From assembly GCA_027625915.1 (NCBI GenBank), contig JANTQA010000021.1, positions 2,728,001 through 2,792,000 on the forward strand: 64,000 nucleotides of DNA. The letters run 5' to 3'. Below, piece after piece: positions 1 through 11,605 of the stretch (position 1 is the first letter of the stretch; each line of letters opens with the position of its first letter). The notes under the pieces were generated by a model. It was not told the origin of the DNA and searched no databases. It saw only the letters and a program-made list of their open reading frames with translations. Source of the stretch: Anaeramoeba flamelloides. Its lineage: Eukaryota; Metamonada; Anaeramoebidae. Made by a program: the position numbers and the translations under genes.

Positions 1-269
1 AAAATTCTTGGGAATCTCCTCGGGTGGATGTTTATAATTCGATAATCGAGAAAGGTTTAATTGACACCTGGGGATTAAGAAAAAAAAAAATTCTTCATCA
101 TCAAGGAACTTGCTTTTACAAAACTCGAATAGATTATATTTTTTCTTCTCCTGAATTTTTAATTGATAGTGGGCCTTATTTAGTTACGTATAAAAAAGTT
201 GATACAGAATCATCAGATCACAATTTAGTGTATGTCGAAGGTAAAATTCCTAAAAATGATAAAAAATAA
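1..269 (+). CDS. Endonuclease/exonuclease/phosphatase-fold protein, C-terminal part
   Basis: The frame is open from base 3 at the left edge to TAA at 267-269, so only the last 88 codons are present. The translation shows two C-terminal marks of the EEP (DNase I-like) fold: RIDYIFSSPEF, then ESSDHNLVYVEGKI, where SDH supplies the catalytic Asp/His pair. Proteins of this fold are metal-dependent nucleases or phosphodiesterases (CCR4/nocturnin-type deadenylases, AP endonucleases) or lipid phosphatases; the substrate cannot be told from this end. The protein stops about 14 residues after SDH, as free-standing enzymes do. A LINE endonuclease would run on into linker and reverse transcriptase, so a host gene is more likely, although LINE remnants begin only about 160 bases downstream. 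A Met-less upstream exon lies outside the window. Confidence 0.68.
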   Translation, partial: NSWESPRVDVYNSIIEKGLIDTWGLRKKKILHHQGTCFYKTRIDYIFSSPEFLIDSGPYLVTYKKVDTESSDHNLVYVEGKIPKNDKK

Positions 270-429
270 TATTTCCATTGTCTGCTCCTTTATTACTTGT
301 CTTTTTTTCTTTAAGGGTTTATTATTTCACAAAAGCTATGGAACAATAAAACTTGTTTAAAATTAGGAAATGCGAATTTAAATAAAAGACTTTTACATTT
401 TGCTTTTTAATTTTATGCTCCAAAACTTC

Positions 430-770
430 GAACTTCAATTGTTTAATTTGATTTCATGTTCGCAAAATCAAAAAATTTAGCCAGTGGAAAAATGTTGGGA
501 ATTCAATAACAAATATTTTTTATTGATGATATCGATCATTTTTTATGTGACTTGCCCATCCAATGAAAAAAATCGAAAAATTTATCTTAAAGAATTAATT
601 CAAAAAATAACAAAAATAATAATCATAATATCTTTGAGATTATTCAAAATAAAGAATCATTATTGATCTTGTCATTGGTTAATGATAAAGATAATTCTGA
701 TTCTTTATTGAAATTTCTTAACAAAAATTTAAAAATTATGGAAGTGTTGTAGAGTGCCGTCAAATACACT
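430..770 (+). mobile_element. LINE relic, C-terminal end of ORF2 (copy a)
   Basis: A decayed coding piece read with frame shifts. It contains IDDIDHFLCD, the C-terminal H-x-x-x-C zinc-binding region of non-LTR retrotransposons, and then IIQNKESLLILSLVNDKDNS followed by DSLLKFLNKNLKI. Closely similar peptides occur at 1225-1530 (minus), 34840-34950 (plus) and 54895-55060 (minus). The coding remnant runs into the palindromic tail at about 750-770. It is 5' truncated, as LINE insertions usually are. Confidence 0.6.
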
Positions 771-1225
771 AGATCTTCTTGAGTTTATGTTTATTCTTAC
801 AATCAATATATTTTCAGAAAATTTAAAAAAAAATCATTAGCTTTTCCAGAATTCAAAAAATTATAGTTAAATATTTGATTTTATTCAATTCTTCACAATG
901 TTGAAAAACCACCTTTAGCTTTTGTTGAGTTTTTTTATTTATTAGGAAAATCAACCAATCTTGGTTAGGTTTTTTTTACTTTTCGAAATAAACCGAAAAT
1001 TTAGTAAAATTTTCTGTTTATTTCAAAAAGTAAAAAAAACTTTGAACACTTCACAAATAAAACAGAAAACCCAAATAAAAAACAGGCACTTGGTATCATT
1101 CTTTAAAAGAATTGAATAAAATCAATGATTTTACTCCATTCTTTTGAATTCTGGAAAACCTACGCACTCTACGTACACTTGGCGACACCACTAGAAAATA
1201 TTTCCCTAATTTGCATTTTTTTTTT
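770..1225. mobile_element. Palindromic LINE-tail repeat, copy P1 (two tails meeting)
   Basis: Several imperfect hairpins in a row. One has arms built on GGTTTTTTTTACTTTTCGAA with its complement about 50 bases on, and another has arms GTTTTCCAGAATTCAAAA and TTTTGAATTCTGGAAAAC. The same blocks recur in at least seven other places. Here LINE remnants point inward from both sides (plus strand at 430-770, minus strand at 1225-1530), so the block looks like two 3' tails joined head-on. Confidence 0.6.
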
Positions 1226-1530
1226 TTGTTTAGAAATTTCAATAAAGAATCATAATTGTCCTTTTTCGTTAAACATAGCAAGATTTATAATGAATATTTA
1301 TTTTGAATAATGCCAAAGGGATATAATTCTTTAATTTTTACTTTTTATTATATTTTGGTTTAATATTTAATCCAAATATAATCCATGTTTTTTCCAGCGA
1401 ACACCCCCAAAGAAAATGATCAATATCTTCAATAATTTCCAAATTGGATTAATTTTTACTTAAATTCCAAAAATTTTTTTTAATTTTTTTTATCATAAAA
1501 TTAGGAATATCTTTTTAAATAATTTGTGAA
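1225..1530 (-). mobile_element. LINE relic, C-terminal end of ORF2 (copy b)
   Basis: On the minus strand the decayed frame gives EIIEDIDHFLWGCSLEKTW, the LINE C-terminal His/Cys region, and further on DNYDSLLKFLNKKKK, matching copy a. The piece runs into the P1 palindromes from the right. Frame shifts and stops show that it is inactive. Confidence 0.6.
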
Positions 1531-3241
1531 AGTTCCAAATTTTAAAATAAAAGTTGATTCCTTGGATATTAATTTTAATTTGTTGGTTAACTTGTTTTTT
1601 TAATGTTTATGCTATCATTAGAAATTTATTGGGTTTTCTAAATAAAAAAAAAAGAAAATCCCAAGAAAATCTGACACTCTACCACACTTTACTACACAAC
1701 TGTTTGTTGATATTATTATTATTCCTATATATATTAAATATTCTTGACATTTCCATCCGTAACTATTTATTATTATTTTTTCTCGAAATTAATTAAATTT
1801 TCCAGCCTATAATTGAAATTTTTCTATTTCTGAATTTATAATATTGCTTTTTATATTGGAAAATATAATTTTTTTGAAATATTTTGACACCATAATAATT
1901 GAAAATATTTAAAATCAAATCCTTTTATCTAAGAAAAAAAATTTTAAAATGATAACACTCCCACTTATTAGGATGATTAATTAAATTACACCTAGTCAAA
2001 ACACAGTACAATCAACCAAAAAATCAGAATAAAAATTATAATTTTCCAAACTATAGTAAATCTTTATATAACCTGATTCTTTTTCAAAAAAAGTTGATCG
2101 ACTTATGTTATCAAACAATTACTTGAGTGTTCTAGTTACACCCCGCTTTAATGAACTTTAAGTAGGTTTATTACTATGCTCATAAAAAAAAATTGGTTAT
2201 TTATGAAAAAGTTTTGACTGAATATATTTTCAATTACACATCAATTTTGATAATATTCACTATTCAAAATATTTTCTAGGATTTTTTTCATGTCTGGTAT
2301 TTTTTTCTCTACTACAAATCAATTTTACATAAAATATTGCTATTTATGAAAAATACATTGAATAACAGAATTCTTCATCAATTTTAATTTAGATGTCTCC
2401 AGTTAAATCAATTTTCTATGGTACCAACACAGCTTAAAGAAGATGATTTCAATTTTTGAATCTTTTTCAATACTAGAAACAGAAAATCACAAATTTCGAA
2501 TGATTTTAAAATGTGTGTTTTCTTCTTATTTTTGAAACATCTTTTTTTCTTAATGTTCCATTTTAAAGAAATTTCACAACTACTGTTTGATGATTTGTTT
2601 TTTAATTGAATACTTACATCTAATGGATATTTCTCTTTCGAACTGGATAATTAAATTGTTGAAAATATAACACCTTTTGAAATAATCTTCTCTTCTAGAT
2701 TTCAATGCATATTATTAATTTGGATGTTAATTGTTTCATTTTTTCACTTTAAATTTAGAATATTAATAACTAATTCAAAAAAATTATTTTATTTTTTCTT
2801 TATCTTATTTTCATGAAACTAAATCGATAAAGACACAATTAATCCTTATAAACTCGTTTTTTTTTGGGGTTATTTTCTAAGAAAAGATTTGTTTTAATAA
2901 TTGTAGATCTGAAACAAAAAGATCCTCAAATTAATTTATTACTCTTCAACCAGCCCTCTTATTAGATATGTTTTATTTGTGAAAAACATAGTATCCATTC
3001 GGAGAAAAAAGCACTTATTCACGGAAAAGTATTTATTAACAAAAAATTAGTCTTTTGTGAGCTAGTAACATTTGGACTAAAAATCTAGTATTTTACAGAA
3101 TTAACAATAACTATTAAATTGCTATATTTTGATGAAAAACTCTCATATATCACAAAAATCTTTATTATTGTGAGATTTCAAATTTAACTGCACAAAAATA
3201 AAAAAAAAAATCAAAAAATAATAAAAATAAAAAATAAACAA
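1531..3241. other. Intergenic, nothing recognised
   Basis: Very A/T-rich sequence without a convincing open frame, RNA gene or repeat shared with the rest of the window. It includes the 3' flank of the nibrin-like gene. Confidence 0.5.
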
Positions 3242-4972
3242 TCATTTTTTTTTTTTAAATTTTTTTCTTTTCTTTTTTTGATTAACTTCTCTAACAAATA
3301 AGGGGTCAGCACTGTCACCATCACCACCATTATTTTGTTCATTTTCCCCATTTTTTTGATTTATTCTTCTTTTTTTCTTAATAAAATCTTTTTTTTCAAA
3401 ATTTTCATTGTTATTTGTTATAACTTGATTTTTTTTTTTGTTGATAATTTCTTCTTCTCCTATTTCTGAATCTATTAACTCATCAAATTGGAGATCATTT
3501 TCAGATTCGATATTAATTTCTTTTTCGAGGTCTCCCGAATTAAATACTCTTTTTCTTTCATTAGTATAAATGTCTTGATTTGAATCAAATTTTGTTTTAT
3601 TTTGATTATTTGAAAGAATAATATCTTTATTTAATAAATTTTTTTTACTAGATTTTTTTTGAATATTACTATTGTGCTCACTTTCATTTATACCCCCATT
3701 ATCATCATCACTGTCTATATCTATGTCTATGTCTATGTCTATATCTATATCTATATCAACATTACTATCACTTTTATTTGTAATATTGCTTTTTTTAAAT
3801 TTCTTTTGATTATTTTCCTTCTTCTCAACACTGCTCTTATTTTCGTTTTTATTTTCATTTTTATTATCACTATCATTATCACTCTCATTATCATTATCAT
3901 TACCATTCCCATTATTGTTGTCCTTGTTATTCTTATTATCTTTATCAAAAAGATTATTGGAATTTATTTGAATTTTTTCATCGTTTAATGATGGTTGCCT
4001 TGGGTTACAATAAACATCAACAGAATTTGAAACTACAGCAAGACCAATATTGATTTCAGTGATCATTTCTATATTAAAGGTATTTAAAATGTCTTTCCAT
4101 TTACAATTACCAGGCTTTCGTGGATCGATGACACACAGAACCAAATTGTGGTCAAGTTCTTGATTCTTTTTCATAAAGGAAAGAAACCAATTTTTCATTT
4201 TCTTGTGGGCCTTTTTTTCGTCAATGTCAATCAAAACGTTTTCATTTGCACCAGCCCTTTCGGTTATTTTGGACGATGTTTCATAGATCTGATGGCTTAA
4301 ATATAAAAAGGTGGTCTTTTGGAATAAATTTTTTCTTCGGTTTTTTTTTAAATTGTTTAAAAGCTCTTCCTTTGAGAAGGACTTTAACAAGTGAGGATCC
4401 GTTATTTCTGGGAAGCAGTTTTTTTCTTTGGGAGATTTAAAAGCTGATTTCAATTTTACCAAGTTCTCGAGCCATTGCAACGAAATGATTTGCTTTGCTT
4501 CGATGAGTGCATTCAAGAACTTTGTTGTTACACCAATATTACTCATTATTAAATGTGTTGAATCGCTGACTTTTTCAACATTCTGGAAATGGAATTTGTT
4601 ACACAACACGTTCAACCGATCCAATTCCTTTTCATTCACAAAGGATTGGCAAATGGCCACTTTTTTAAGCCGAACCAAGATCACCTTTGGTGACGCCTTG
4701 TTCGGTTGCTGCTTTCCAAGTGTGATTTCGTTTTCAGAATCTTCCTCAAGTTTTCTACTACTTTTTACCATTTCGCTGTTCACTAAAGAACCATAATTCG
4801 ACAAATTATGGAAAAAACATTCCAAATTTTCATTGATCTCAACAAAACAATGCTTTCTTGAGACAGTTGGATCTTTAGATTGGTAGTCGTTAGAAGGATC
4901 TCGTCCAAGTTTAAAAATTGTTCCGCATGTTAAAATTTTGATTGGGAGATCTGGTAATTCAAGTTCCCACAT
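3242..4972 (-). CDS. NBN: Nibrin/NBS1-like subunit of the MRE11-RAD50-NBS1 complex
   Basis: A single exon of 576 residues. Residues 15-105 form an FHA domain with the phosphothreonine-pocket signatures GR (23-24), SRKH (38-41) and SNYGSLVN (58-65). A first BRCT domain follows (108-180, SDSTHLIMSNIGVTTKFLNA). A second (about 215-325) contains KTTFLYLS and EINIGLAVVSNSVDVYCNP, which line up with the human nibrin motifs TFIFLN and EAEIGLAVIF..YCDP. The order FHA-BRCT-BRCT without a spacer is diagnostic for NBS1, which brings MRE11-RAD50 to double-strand breaks and activates ATM. The C-terminal half is low complexity, including a run of about eight Asp-Ile pairs (405-420). Basic segments NNQKKFKK (387-394) or NENFEKKDFIKK (521-532) could be the MRE11-binding site. 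The end SADPLFV plus a lysine tail resembles the ATM-binding ADDLFRY motif. At 576 residues it is shorter than human nibrin (754). Confidence 0.9.
   Translation of the reverse strand: MWELELPDLPIKILTCGTIFKLGRDPSNDYQSKDPTVSRKHCFVEINENLECFFHNLSNYGSLVNSEMVKSSRKLEEDSENEITLGKQQPNKASPKVILVRLKKVAICQSFVNEKELDRLNVLCNKFHFQNVEKVSDSTHLIMSNIGVTTKFLNALIEAKQIISLQWLENLVKLKSAFKSPKEKNCFPEITDPHLLKSFSKEELLNNLKKNRRKNLFQKTTFLYLSHQIYETSSKITERAGANENVLIDIDEKKAHKKMKNWFLSFMKKNQELDHNLVLCVIDPRKPGNCKWKDILNTFNIEMITEINIGLAVVSNSVDVYCNPRQPSLNDEKIQINSNNLFDKDNKNNKDNNNGNGNDNDNESDNDSDNKNENKNENKSSVEKKENNQKKFKKSNITNKSDSNVDIDIDIDIDIDIDIDSDDDNGGINESEHNSNIQKKSSKKNLLNKDIILSNNQNKTKFDSNQDIYTNERKRVFNSGDLEKEINIESENDLQFDELIDSEIGEEEIINKKKNQVITNNNENFEKKDFIKKKRRINQKNGENEQNNGGDGDSADPLFVREVNQKKKRKKFKKKK
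3710..3760 (-). repeat. Hexanucleotide repeat inside the nibrin-like gene
   Basis: About eight tandem units of GATATA/GACATA (read on the coding strand) encode alternating Asp-Ile. Unit length is a multiple of three, so expansion or contraction keeps the frame. Confidence 0.85.
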
Positions 4973-7900
4973 TTCTGTTAAAGAAAATGAAATTAAAAAA
5001 ATGAGAAAAACGTTAAATCATTTCACCTAGATTTTTTTTATTTTTGTTGGAGTAAATGTTCTGAATATTTCAAAACTTAAACACACCAGCCTATTTATAA
5101 CTCATGGTTTTGTTTTTGAACGAAAAGTTTTTATTCTTCCCTTTTAAAAGTTTTTGATTATCAAAGTAGAAATAGCAACAAAATCCATTTTAAATGAAAT
5201 AAAAAAGTAAGTTCTTTGAGTATAATGAATAGATCCAACCCATTTTATATTTTTTTCAAGGGTTTTCCTTCTGAAAGATTAACAATTTGATAAAATTGAA
5301 ATACAATATTTTTTTCAAATTCAGTATATAAACAGATTGTTCAACTTTTTTACAACATTTTTTTTAATTTACTTTTTTAACAACTACGGCTAAATAATAT
5401 TGATAAGAAACAAATCTCAGCAATTATCCAAACTAAATATAAAACGTTATAAGATAGACATTCTTTTGGAGAACTTGTAAACAATAAGGTTGAATATGAT
5501 CTCTCTTGGTAATTAAAAATTTGATCCTAACAAAAATAAAACTGAGATCCTAGTAACTCATGGAACCCCCTATCTGATCTCCTAAAAGTCACCTTTCTTC
5601 ATAGATTGTAAGGAGATAAGTTTTTTTAGTTGTTCAATTATTTTTCAACAGTATCATATGACAATAACCCATAAAAACTTTGTAAAACCTGTACTTTAAA
5701 TTTATAGCAAACTTTCTTTTATTAAAAATACAACAAATTAAATGTTCAAAGAAATATACAAAAAACAATAATTAAATCTGACATTGGTTTCTTAAGGTTC
5801 TACTATTTAAAAAAACAAATTCTGCGAAATGAAGGATTAAATTTTTAAAAATTTTTACAAAATATTCAGTTAAATTTTTGATACATATTCTTGTGAATTA
5901 AAACACCAAAACAGTTTTAAAAATCGAAAAAATTATAAAAAAGATTAAGCCAATTAAATGAAAAATTTTAATTCATAGACAAAAATATTTTGTAATATTT
6001 TTTACTAGTGAAGAAAGATAAAACACAATTCTCATAAAAGATTAAAAAATATTTCAAAATTATTTTGATATAATTAGATGAAATATTTCAAATTTAGCCG
6101 AATATTCAAAAATATCCAAAAGAACCTATCAAAATTATAAAAAATAATTTCAATTTCTATTTACTGATAAAAAATTTCCAATTTAAATCTTTCCATTCAG
6201 TCATTTAGCATATGAATTTGAAATAGACAATTTGCAAAAAAGTGGAATTATTTTTAAAAAGTACATCAAAAATCATCTTTTTAAGTGGAGTTATTTGTTT
6301 ATTGACAATCAAATTAAGACAAATATTAATAACCATCGAATCAATGATTATGTTATTTATTTCAAAATAGGTAAAATGAAATATTTCCAAAAATAAAAAA
6401 AAAAAAAAAAAAGTTTTTTGGATAAAACAATATAAGACCAATTTCAATAAAAAAATGGAAATATGGTAATGTTTAAATGATTTTTTAAATACTAAAATAC
6501 ATTAATTCATTTTTCATCCTATAGAAAAAATTTCTTGGGATTAAAAAAGTTATGAAAAGGATTTTTTCGATCAAAAAGAAAATAATAAACACCAATTTTT
6601 ACCCATAGGAATTATTATTGAAAATCGAGATTTGAAAATTTAATATTTTTTATTTATGTAATAACATACAAAAAAACAAATAGGATTAGTTTCAAGAACA
6701 TTTAAATAGTTTTATGGTGTTTGAATTTCATAAAAATACTTTTTTGAAGATTGATTTTAATAAATATATTTTAAAATAAATTTGACCTGCTTTTTTTGGA
6801 AAGAGTTTAACTAATTATCAAATGGATAACCCAACTATTTAAACTGTTAGATAAAATTTTGTAATACCGAAAAATGTAAAATTAATACAAACACACCACT
6901 TTTTATTTTACTTAACAGAATTCAAAATTGAAACTAAGGTAATTTAAGTAAAAAAAAATAATTTAAATTTTAAAAAAATCTAAAAATGAATAAAATTCAA
7001 TCAACAATAATCAATAAAATGAATTGGGAAAGTGAAAATTGTCCCCTTCTTTTGTAAAAAATAAATTTATTATTATTCTAGCAATGGTTTTGTGTCTTCT
7101 ATTAGTGGTATATATAAACTCTTTTTCAGTCAAATGGGCCCAGTTTTATTGAAAAAAAATTTTTTTTTTGTAATTTGTGTTTTGGCTGATGAAATGGATA
7201 GGTAAACCCTTATTTAACAATGATTAATTTGAGTCTATTTTTTGAAATCCAAAATCTACATATTTCCAATATAAAATTCAAAAAAGTAAACTATTATTTT
7301 GATTATCAATTAAGTTAATTCTTGAAAAGAGTAAATATTTTTTGTTTTATGTAAGTAAGTATTGATTTTAAAAGAAAAATTTTTAATATGTTATTATTTT
7401 AATATATAAAAAATTCTATTTAAATCTCAGTCAATAAAACTAATTGAGTTAGAGGTGTTTAAATCAATGAAAATTTGATAGAAGCTTAATAAAAGTTTAA
7501 CAATGACAATTTCGGTCTATTGAGTAAAAAAAATTAATTCTTTAAAGTTTGAAAAAATTGGTTTTATGAGTTTTCTAAAAATGAAAAAAATTATTCAAAA
7601 AATTTTTTTAATAAATTGTTGGGCCTTATTGACAAGAATCCTTATAAACAATTTAAATCGTTTTTTTGTAGAAAAAAAATCGAGTTTGAATTTTGAAGAT
7701 AATATTACTTTATCCCCAAATATCTTGAAGAAAAAATTTTTTTGAACAATCTAATTAAATCTCAGAATCAAAAACACAATTTCAAGACAAATTTGGAAAT
7801 GACTCGAAAATTTTAATTATGATAACTATCTTTTCTTAATACAATACAAATATTTTTCAATATGTTGAATATATCAATTTTTTTGGTTAACCAAAAGATT

Positions 7901-8434
7901 TATCTCAAAAAAGAAAAAAAATCTTTATATCAATATTCCTGGCAAAAAAAGACTTGTTATTGTATAATAATGATGGAAATGTGAATAAACAGAGTCGAAA
8001 CTTTTTATAATGTGAGAAATAAAATGAATTTATAGAATTAACTTTTTCAGAGAAAAATGGGGAAAAAAAAATTAATCTCACTTTAAAAAAAATTTTTTCT
8101 TTGTTTCTTAGTCGATCAGAATTTTTTGAACATTTCACATCTCCAAAATTTATAAGTAGAGAATACCACCAATAAAATACATTTAAATTTTGTCTTGTGG
8201 TAGTAGAGTACTGATCCCTTAATAAATCTATCAATTTTTTTAAAAAAAGTAAAATAAAAAAGATTAAGAAAAACAAAACATTTATTTTATTTGTTGAAAA
8301 ATCCCCCATCAAACATTATATATACATATACATATACATATACATATATAGATACACGAAGTTATTTGTTAATAAATTAGATAAAAATAATTAATTTGAT
8401 AGTAAATAAGATATATCATGTTTTTTTATGTTAT
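4973..8434. other. Intergenic between nibrin-like and PP1 genes
   Basis: A/T-rich and without recognised genes. An open frame of 135 codons on the minus strand (7905-8312) has no recognisable motif and is Phe/Leu/Lys rich, so I do not call it. A TATACA-type microsatellite lies at about 8315-8350. Confidence 0.5.
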
Positions 8435-11400
8435 TTAATTTTTATTTTTTTCAATATATTTTTCTTTAATTTTAAGATAAGTTTGATCTTTTTCCATTGG
8501 TTTTAATATCTATTAAGTTATCATGATAAAGAGAGAGAGAAATCAGATATAAGGGAATAATATTAATAAACCGAATAATTAAAAATAATTAAAAAAAAAT
8601 CAAAAAAAATTATTATTACATGGAATGAACATAATAACGATTCATCAATTGATACCATTCCACCATTATTATCAAATTCCCCACAATAATTGGGTGCACT
8701 AAAGACTGTTACTAATTTTCTTTCAGCAAAAAATTCATATCCATTTTCAACAACCTAATTAAAGCATTCAAAAAAGAAAAAATAATTAGAATTTTTTAAA
8801 AAAAAGGTTTTTATTAGAAAATTTCTGATTCTTTGTTTTTTATTATTTAATTAATATTTTTATTTTTAATTTGAAATAACTTCCGCTTTGAAGGTTATTT
8901 CATTTATATAAATTGTTAATTTTTAAAATATCAATTTTTTTATCAATAAATTAAATTATTAAAAACAAAAAAAGAATTTTTAAAAAAAAAAAAAAAGTAT
9001 AAGTTATAATTACTTGATGGGCACGAATTATTAACTCAAAATCATTTTCTTCTAAAAACTTTTCAACAGCATCTTTCCCAAAAACATAACTTACACCACG
9101 GTCATTAAAATCAAATCCATCTATTCCTGGTTGAGGATCACTCCAAAGTAAATCACAAAGAAGTCCGCTATCAGGAACTTTAGTTGGTCTCATTATTCTT
9201 TTAATTTGTTCAATTGAAGTTAAATCTGGAGACAACCCCCCATGGACACAAAAAATTTTATCGTCAACAATTGCTGCAAGTGGTAAGCATTCAAAACATT
9301 CAGAAAAAATCTTCCAAAGTTTTTGAGAATATCTTGATTTACCTATGATATATGTACGTGTCAGTAGATATAAGAACATTTATTTGATTAAAAAATAAAG
9401 AAAAAAAAAATGATATTATTTAGCAAATTAACAATTTTTAAATTCAAAATTTCAATACCAAGTGAATTTAGTCTTGTGTTTTTTTAATGAAAAAGTTCAA
9501 ATTGAACAATTTTTTTTTTTTTTCAAACATTTTTTTAAAACAACCCCTTTCAGCAAATAAAAATGAATTAAAATATGTTTTTTTATTTTTATTTGGAGAC
9601 ATTTTCAAAATTTGAATTATTTTTTTAATTAAAATCTATAAAATTTGAATATCATTTGAATAAAGATTAAAAAATAATTTTTTTGAATTTTTTTTTTTTT
9701 TATTGAATAAATGAGTGAAATGAATTTAATTTTCATTATGGAATAAGGTATTTGCAGAAAAAAGTGAGGCTATTTTTTTTTTACATTTCATAAAAAAAAA
9801 AAACCTTTTGAGAAAAAATAGACCAAGTTAGAATTTCGATTTATAAAAGAAGATTTAAACTCAAATAAAAATTAGAAATTCTTGGTTTTGAACACACATA
9901 TCAAAAAAATCTTGGATTTTCAAAAAAAGACAATTAAAATATTAATTGGAAAGTAGAAAACTTAAAATTATTAAATGTAAAATGTAAGAATCATTTTAGA
10001 GAAAACTTAATAATAAATATTTCGGGATTGAAAGATCAAGAATATTTAAAAATTATTAGGTATAATAACAATATAAACAAACAGTCGTATCGTGGAGTGC
10101 CGTAGAGTGTTGTCAAGTGCCTAGTTTTTTTTTTTTTTTTTTTTTACTTTTTGAAATAAACCGAAAACTTATTAAATTTTCTCTTTATTTCAAAAATTAT
10201 AAAAAACCTAAAGGAAAGTACCTACGTTTTCCAGAATTTAAAATAATTGAGTTAAATCCTTTGATTTTACTCCATTATTTTGAATTCTAGAAAACCACTG
10301 TTAGCTTTTTTTTTAATGTTTTAAATTAAAAAGAAAAATTTATAAATTTTCCATTATTTTGAATTCTGGGAAACCTAACGAAAAGTGCCTAGGTTTTTTT
10401 TAATTTGAGAAATAAATCAAAAATTTATTTAATTTTCAGTTTATTTCTCAAATTAAAAAAAACCTAACGGCTGTAAGAGGAAATTATTTTCCTCCCTTCA
10501 AAATAAATAAATAAAAAGAAACCCTATTTTAAGTGCTCATGTTAGTAAATTGATAATATCTAATTAAGAGGAATATTAATACTGATTGAATCTGTAACTA
10601 TTGGATAAATTTCAAAAAAATTTTCATCAAAATATTTCTAAAAAAAGGCAAAAATCAATAGCACTTTTTTTTGGTGCAAATGGAGGTACGATAAAATTCA
10701 AAAAAAAAAAATGGACAAAATCGTAAGGATTCAAATGAATTTTTTAAAACAATCAAATAAATTTTTCAGTTTTTCATTCTATTAGAAATTTTATCAAGGT
10801 ATTAAGAGGGTAGCAACACCATAACAACCACTGGAATTAAAATATGTGATAGTTTATTAAAAATTATATTGGTGCTCTTAAGTTCTAGATTCCCCAAAAA
10901 ATTTTAAAAAAAAAAAAATCTAAAAATTTAATTTTGTTAATAACAACAATTAAAATTTTTGAGAAAATATTATTACCAAAAAATAAAATTTGGAGAAATT
11001 TAGTTAAATATTCTTATGGAGAATATTTTTTGAGATATAAAAGTAAACCCATTTACTTTGAATTTTCAGCTTATATTTATATAATACTTTATAATTATTT
11101 GATTATAACCATATCAGCAAATTATTCCCCAAATCTAAATATTCTAGAGATATCAAAAAATAATTATAATAATAATTATATTTTTTATTTTTTATACTTT
11201 TTACCTTTTCCAAATTTCCCTTCTTAAGTTACTTGGGCTCTATGTTCCTTCTCTTTTTGTTTTTTTTAGGTGTTTGGGAAAGGTAAAAAATATAAAAAAT
11301 CATTATAAGAATTGGTTGACCTGATCATGACTAACCCAACCAAACTTGTTCATGATCAGATCTTCGACGAGGACTTATGCAACTGAACTGAATCCAACGA

Positions 11401-11537
11401 ATGCGATCTGAAACCAACCAAAGTGAACCGAATTGAACTTTCCGTACTATCTGTTGAGTCGTTACTTTGACTGGGTTTTTGCTGTCGAGTCGGTATCTTG
11501 TACTGGAATTTTGCGAAAACAAGATTTGGGAAACTTA

Positions 11538-11605
<68 letters not shown>

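Noticed and set aside
3659-3988. 109-codon plus-strand frame opposite the nibrin-like gene
   Set aside because: Antisense shadow of the Asp/Asn repeats (Ile/Thr/Val only).
7905-8312. 135-codon open frame on the minus strand
   Set aside because: Phe/Leu/Lys-rich, no motif, starts next to a microsatellite; long stop-free runs occur by chance here.
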